Positions 60,549-64,000 of a DNA stretch of 64,000 bases are shown in pieces; within the stretch, counting starts at the first letter, position 1; every line of letters starts with the position of its first letter. The translations under genes and the position numbers were made by a program. Origin of the DNA: Lacibacter cauensis (GTDB lineage Bacteria > Bacteroidota > Bacteroidia > Chitinophagales > Chitinophagaceae); assembly GCF_007830055.1 (NCBI RefSeq), contig NZ_VLLE01000003.1, positions 248,001 to 312,000 of the forward strand, in the 5' to 3' direction. The notes beneath the pieces are model-generated. The model was not told where the DNA came from, searched no databases, and saw nothing but the letters and a program-made list of their open reading frames with translations.

Positions 60549-62858
60549 ATGGCAACAGCAAAGAAAAAAGCCCCTGCAAAAGAGGCAACCGCAACAAAGA
60601 AGAAGGAAACCGTTAAAAAAGCCCCCGCTAAATCAACCGGTAAGAAAAAAGCAGCTACCACTGCAGGCATCGACTTGTATGCCGCCGTAAACGAGCATTT
60701 CGGCTTCGATGGGTTTAAAGGCACACAGGAACAGGTGATTACCAACCTGCTGGCCGGCCGTGATACGTTTGTAATTATGCCCACCGGTGGCGGTAAAAGT
60801 TTGTGCTACCAGTTGCCGGCATTGGTGAGCGAAGGGGTGGCCATTATTGTTAGCCCGCTGATTGCCCTCATGAAAAACCAGGTAGACCTGGTACGCAGCT
60901 ACAGCAGTAAAGACGATGTGGCGCATTTCCTCAACTCCACTCTTACCAAAAAAGAAATCAAAGAAGTGCATGATGATTTGCTTACGGGCAAAACCAAAAT
61001 GCTCTACGTAGCACCTGAAACACTCACCAAACAGGAGAATCTCGAATTCTTCAGCGATCTGCAGATCTCATTTTTTGCTGTGGATGAAGCACATTGTATC
61101 AGTGAGTGGGGACACGATTTCCGTCCGGAATACAGGAGACTGAAAGAAATGATGGACCAGATTAATCCAGATATTCCCATCATTGCACTAACGGCCACAG
61201 CTACACCCAAAGTGCAGAGCGATATTGTGAAGAACCTGGGCTTACGTAATCCCGATATTTTTATTTCTTCCTTCAACAGGGGAAATCTCTACTACGAAAT
61301 TCAACCCAAGATCAAAAAAGATCAGACGGTAAAAAATATTGTAAAGTTCATTGCACAAAACAAAGGCAAGAGCGGTATCATCTATACCCTCAACCGTAAA
61401 ACCACCGAAGAGCTGGCCGATCTGCTGATGGCCAACGGCATCAAGGCCGTTGCTTACCACGCCGGTTTCGACGGCAAAGTGCGGGCCGACAGACAGGATC
61501 AGTTTCTGAACGAAGATGTGCAGGTCATTGTGGCCACCATTGCCTTTGGAATGGGTATCGATAAACCCGATATCCGTTTTGTGATCCACTACAATATTCC
61601 CAAGAGTATTGAAAACTATTACCAGGAAACAGGCCGTGCAGGGCGTGATGGTATGGAAGGAAAATGTATCCTGTATTACTCGCATAAAGATGTAAGCAAA
61701 CTTGAACACCTGATGCGTGATAAGCCACTCAGCGAACGGGAAGTAACAGCACAGATGATCCAGGAAACCGTAGCGTTTGCCGAGAGCTCGGTGTGCCGCC
61801 GTAAAATACTGCTGCACTATTTTGGTGAAGAATACCAGGAAGAGAATTGCGGCAACTGCGATAACTGTCTGCACCCGAAAGAACAGATCGAAGCAAAAGA
61901 CGAAGCGGTGATTGCACTGAAAGTGATCAAAGCACTCGATGAGCGTTTTGCTACAGAGTATGTGATCCCTGTAATCATGGGTAAGCTTACTCCGCAAATA
62001 CAGATGTATCGCCACGACCAGCTGGCAGAGTACGGCAGCGGTAAAGAAAAAGACCAGCATTACTGGAACTCAATCATTAGGCAAATGTTGCTGCATGGGT
62101 TGATCCAGAAAGATATTGAAGAATACGGTTTGCTCAAGTTTACCAAAGCAGGTGAAGCCTTTCTGAAAAAACCAAAGAGCTTTAAGATTGTACTCAACAA
62201 TTTATACGAAGAAGCCAATGCCGATGATGATGAAGGTGCAGATGCAGGTGCTGGCGGGTTGGCATCGGACGAGAAATTGTTTGAGATGCTGAAAGAGCTT
62301 CGCCAGAAAGAGGCCAAGAAAAAAGGCTTACCTCCTTTTGTAATCTTCCTCGAAAACTCATTGCTCGATATGGCAACCCTTTATCCAACCACTTTAGAAG
62401 AGTTGGAAAAATGCCAGGGTGTAAGCAAGGGCAAAGCCATCCGTTACGGCAAACCGTTTGTTGAAATGGTGGCGAAGTATGTAGAGGAGAACGAAATTGA
62501 AAAGCCCGATGAGTTTGTGATGAAAAGTGTGGTGAACAAGAGCGGCAACAAAGTATTCCTCATCCAGAATATCGATAAGCGCATACCACTCGAAACCATT
62601 GCCAAAAACAAAGGTTGGCGCATGGATGAAATGCTGGAAGAAATGGAAACCATTGCAGCCAGCGGTACCAAGCTGCGTTTAGACTATGCGATAGATGAAT
62701 GGCTGGATGAATACGAGCAGGAAGAAATTATGGACTACTTCAAAACCTGCAGCACCAGCGATTTAAAAGTAGCGCAGCAGGAACTGGAAGATGGTGGCTA
62801 TAACTGGGAGCAGCTGAAGATTATGCGCATTAAGTTTTTGAGTGAATACGGCATGTAA
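60549..62858 (+). CDS. recQ: RecQ family ATP-dependent DNA helicase
   Basis: The 769-residue 3'-5' helicase has a Lys/Ala/Pro-rich tail (about 1-38) and then PTGGGKS near 78, DEAHCISEWGHDFRPEY near 178, and motif VI QETGRAGRDG. The RQC zinc Cys (C..CGNCDNC near 438) and an HRDC-like segment (LEELEKCQGVSKGKAIRYG near 620) follow. The C-terminal 100 residues add a helical extension. It works in recombination and fork repair. The ATG at 60549 was chosen; GTG at 60546 is in frame. The Lys-rich tail is unusual for RecQ. Confidence 0.96.
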   Translation: MATAKKKAPAKEATATKKKETVKKAPAKSTGKKKAATTAGIDLYAAVNEHFGFDGFKGTQEQVITNLLAGRDTFVIMPTGGGKSLCYQLPALVSEGVAIIVSPLIALMKNQVDLVRSYSSKDDVAHFLNSTLTKKEIKEVHDDLLTGKTKMLYVAPETLTKQENLEFFSDLQISFFAVDEAHCISEWGHDFRPEYRRLKEMMDQINPDIPIIALTATATPKVQSDIVKNLGLRNPDIFISSFNRGNLYYEIQPKIKKDQTVKNIVKFIAQNKGKSGIIYTLNRKTTEELADLLMANGIKAVAYHAGFDGKVRADRQDQFLNEDVQVIVATIAFGMGIDKPDIRFVIHYNIPKSIENYYQETGRAGRDGMEGKCILYYSHKDVSKLEHLMRDKPLSEREVTAQMIQETVAFAESSVCRRKILLHYFGEEYQEENCGNCDNCLHPKEQIEAKDEAVIALKVIKALDERFATEYVIPVIMGKLTPQIQMYRHDQLAEYGSGKEKDQHYWNSIIRQMLLHGLIQKDIEEYGLLKFTKAGEAFLKKPKSFKIVLNNLYEEANADDDEGADAGAGGLASDEKLFEMLKELRQKEAKKKGLPPFVIFLENSLLDMATLYPTTLEELEKCQGVSKGKAIRYGKPFVEMVAKYVEENEIEKPDEFVMKSVVNKSGNKVFLIQNIDKRIPLETIAKNKGWRMDEMLEEMETIAASGTKLRLDYAIDEWLDEYEQEEIMDYFKTCSTSDLKVAQQELEDGGYNWEQLKIMRIKFLSEYGM

Positions 62859-62925
62859 GCCCGAAGGAAAAGTACAAGGCACAAGGGGTGAAAAACCAAG
62901 GCACAAAATCCAAGGTACAAGGTTG

Positions 62926-63575
62926 AAAACCCAAGGAGCAAAATCCAAGGTACAAGAGTTAAGCGCAGCGTTCTCTCTAACCTCTGCGTGTAACAATAAT
63001 GAGCGAAGCGAATTTTCTCTGTGTAAATCGGTGCAATCTGTGAGCAACAACACGAGCGCAGCGAGCCAATGAACAAGGCACAAAGTGAAAACCCAAGGAG
63101 CAAAATCCAAGGTACAAGAGTAAAGCTCAGCGTTCTCTCTAACCTCTGCGTGTAACAAAAACGAGCGAAGCAGATTTTCTCTGTGTAAATCGGTGCAATC
63201 TGTGAGCAACAGCACGAGCGCAGTGAGCCAATGAACAAGGTACAAGGTTGAAAACCCAAGGAGCAAAATCCAAAGTACAAGAGTTAAGCTCAGCGTTCTC
63301 TATAACCTCTGCGTGTAACAAAAACGAGCGAAGCGAATTTTCTCTGTGCAAGTCTGTGCAAGTCTGTGCAATCTGTGAGCAACAGCACGAGCGCAGCGAG
63401 CCAATGAACAAGGTACAAGGTTGAAAACCCAAGTACCAAAATCCAAGGTACAAGAGTAAAGCTCAGCGTTCTCTATAACCTCTGCGTGTAACAAAAACGA
63501 GCGAAGCGAATTTTCTCTGTGTAAATCTGTGCAATCTGTGAGCAACAGCACTAGCGCAACGAGCCAATGAACAAG
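62926..63575. repeat. Four-copy tandem array, about 162-173 bp per unit
   Basis: Copies start at 62926, 63088, 63251 and 63424 (periods 162, 163 and 173). A partial preceding copy lies at about 62870-62925. Each has AACCCAAGGAGC-like, CCAAGGTACAAG, AACCTCTGCGTGTAACA, TTTTCTCTGTG and GTGAGCAACA words. The third copy has an extra 10 bases from a short internal duplication near 63350. Reading frames on the minus strand change between copies, so it does not encode a repeated protein. No gene is seen in the 860-nt gap after recQ. Confidence 0.88.
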
Positions 63576-63644
63576 CTTCAGGAAAAAAGACACCAGCTCT
63601 TTACTCGCAGAACCGAACAGTTATCAAGTAAATCAACACACATA

Positions 63645-63674
63645 AGCAGAAGGTTCTTTCCTTCTGCTTTTTTT
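63645..63674 (+). terminator. Rho-independent terminator
   Basis: AGCAGAAGG (63645-63653) pairs with CCTTCTGCT (63660-63668) around TTCTTT and is followed by six T. It is the first strong terminator after recQ and lies beyond the repeat array. Confidence 0.88.
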
Positions 63675-63719
63675 ATGCAGCGGAGTTTTATATTTAGTAA
63701 CGAAACCAAACTTAACTGT

Positions 63720-64000
63720 ATGCTTGAAATTCTCGGACTTATTTATTTTACTCGCCAGATCGGTCCCATTGCCGATCGGAAAGGCGTCAACGCTACCGGT
63801 TGGAAAGTAATGGCGGTGCTTGCCTGGCTCATTACAGAAATTACTGTTGCGGTGTTGCTTACCCTCAACGGTGTTGAACAAATGGCGTTATTCTTTTTAG
63901 GACCACTCTCCGGCTTGTTGGGGTATTTTATTGTGCGGCAGATCCTGAGCAGCAAACCCGATAAAGACGATGAACTGCTGGCTGAGTTTGGCAAAGACGT
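63720..64000 (+). CDS. Small membrane protein (3' partial)
   Basis: From the ATG at 63720 a frame stays open to the window edge (93 complete codons). It begins LEILGLIYFTRQIGPIADRKG, has hydrophobic segments near residues 28-45 and 52-70, and continues with a charged DKDDELLAEFGKD. An in-frame ATG at 63675 sits in the terminator's T run and is less likely. The family is not recognised; the end is outside the window. Confidence 0.65.
   Translation, partial: MLEILGLIYFTRQIGPIADRKGVNATGWKVMAVLAWLITEITVAVLLTLNGVEQMALFFLGPLSGLLGYFIVRQILSSKPDKDDELLAEFGKD

Noticed and set aside
62926-63575. CRISPR array
   Set aside because: The whole 160-bp unit is repeated with no unique spacers.
62763-63593. Long open frames on the minus strand across the tandem array, with a repeated peptide around VHWLTALVLLLTDCTDLHRENSLRS
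   Set aside because: The periods 163 and 173 are not multiples of three, so the frame changes between copies; the frames also run into recQ on the other strand. They are a by-product of the DNA repeat.

Overview
The window looks like a chromosomal piece of a Bacteroidota bacterium, most likely Chitinophagaceae (inference). The signs are moderate G+C, no Shine-Dalgarno-like sequences before most starts, A-rich leaders, promoter boxes resembling the Bacteroidetes TAnnTTTG type, Bacteroidota families (DUF2911, TIGR02757, VPS10-like propellers, DUF6132, the coaX/outer-membrane-protein/lptC order) and many short dispersed intergenic repeats. I see no rRNA, tRNA, phage, insertion sequence or CRISPR array.

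Region 1 (1-10319) is an inorganic sulfur island. The plus strand carries the end of a sulfide:quinone-oxidoreductase-like flavoprotein, a TusE/DsrC-like protein and a DsrE2-like protein. A convergent minus-strand operon (7207 down to 2029) encodes a rhodanese, two tiny Cys-pair membrane proteins, two YeeE/YedE transporter halves, a TsdA-like dihaem cytochrome, a SoxB-like Tat-exported hydrolase and an exported DsrE protein. Next come a persulfide dioxygenase-rhodanese fusion, a TauE/SafE exporter and a Crp/Fnr regulator. The fusion and exporter genes each have a CRP-type palindrome centred exactly 33 bp upstream of a -7-like box, so the adjacent regulator probably controls them. Together the genes could oxidise sulfide and thiosulfate, move sulfane sulfur across the inner membrane by Cys relay, oxidise persulfide to sulfite and export it.

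Region 2 (10.4-23.8 kb) is housekeeping and accessory: RNase HII, a Sua5/YciO protein, a JmjC-like cupin, a Tat-exported Gfo/Idh/MocA oxidoreductase, a lipase-like hydrolase, a five-gene overlapping chain that includes a RelE/ParE-type toxin-antitoxin pair, cystathionine gamma-synthase, asparagine synthetase, a CoA-transferase and an ACP phosphodiesterase.

Region 3 (23.8-47.4 kb) holds uvrB, an orphan ParA, polA followed closely by a truncated haemoglobin, an amidohydrolase, a PAS histidine kinase, a DsbA-family protein, a PfkB kinase, a 1097-residue beta-propeller protein, a thiolase, a large zinc metalloprotease and meaB. Between 40.76 and 41.16 kb lies an unexplained cluster of degenerate repeats around the word ATCCGWACCC.

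Region 4 (47.5-64 kb) is envelope and nucleotide-sugar biology plus DNA repair: an O-antigen-ligase-like protein and a glycosyltransferase, a Lon-substrate-domain protein, coaX, an outer-membrane protein and lptC in overlapping order, a MarR regulator, a GHL10 hydrolase, a LOG-family protein, an EamA transporter, a glycosyltransferase, mannose-1-phosphate guanylyltransferase, KdsD and RecQ. A four-copy tandem array of about 165-bp units follows recQ, and the window ends inside a small membrane-protein gene.
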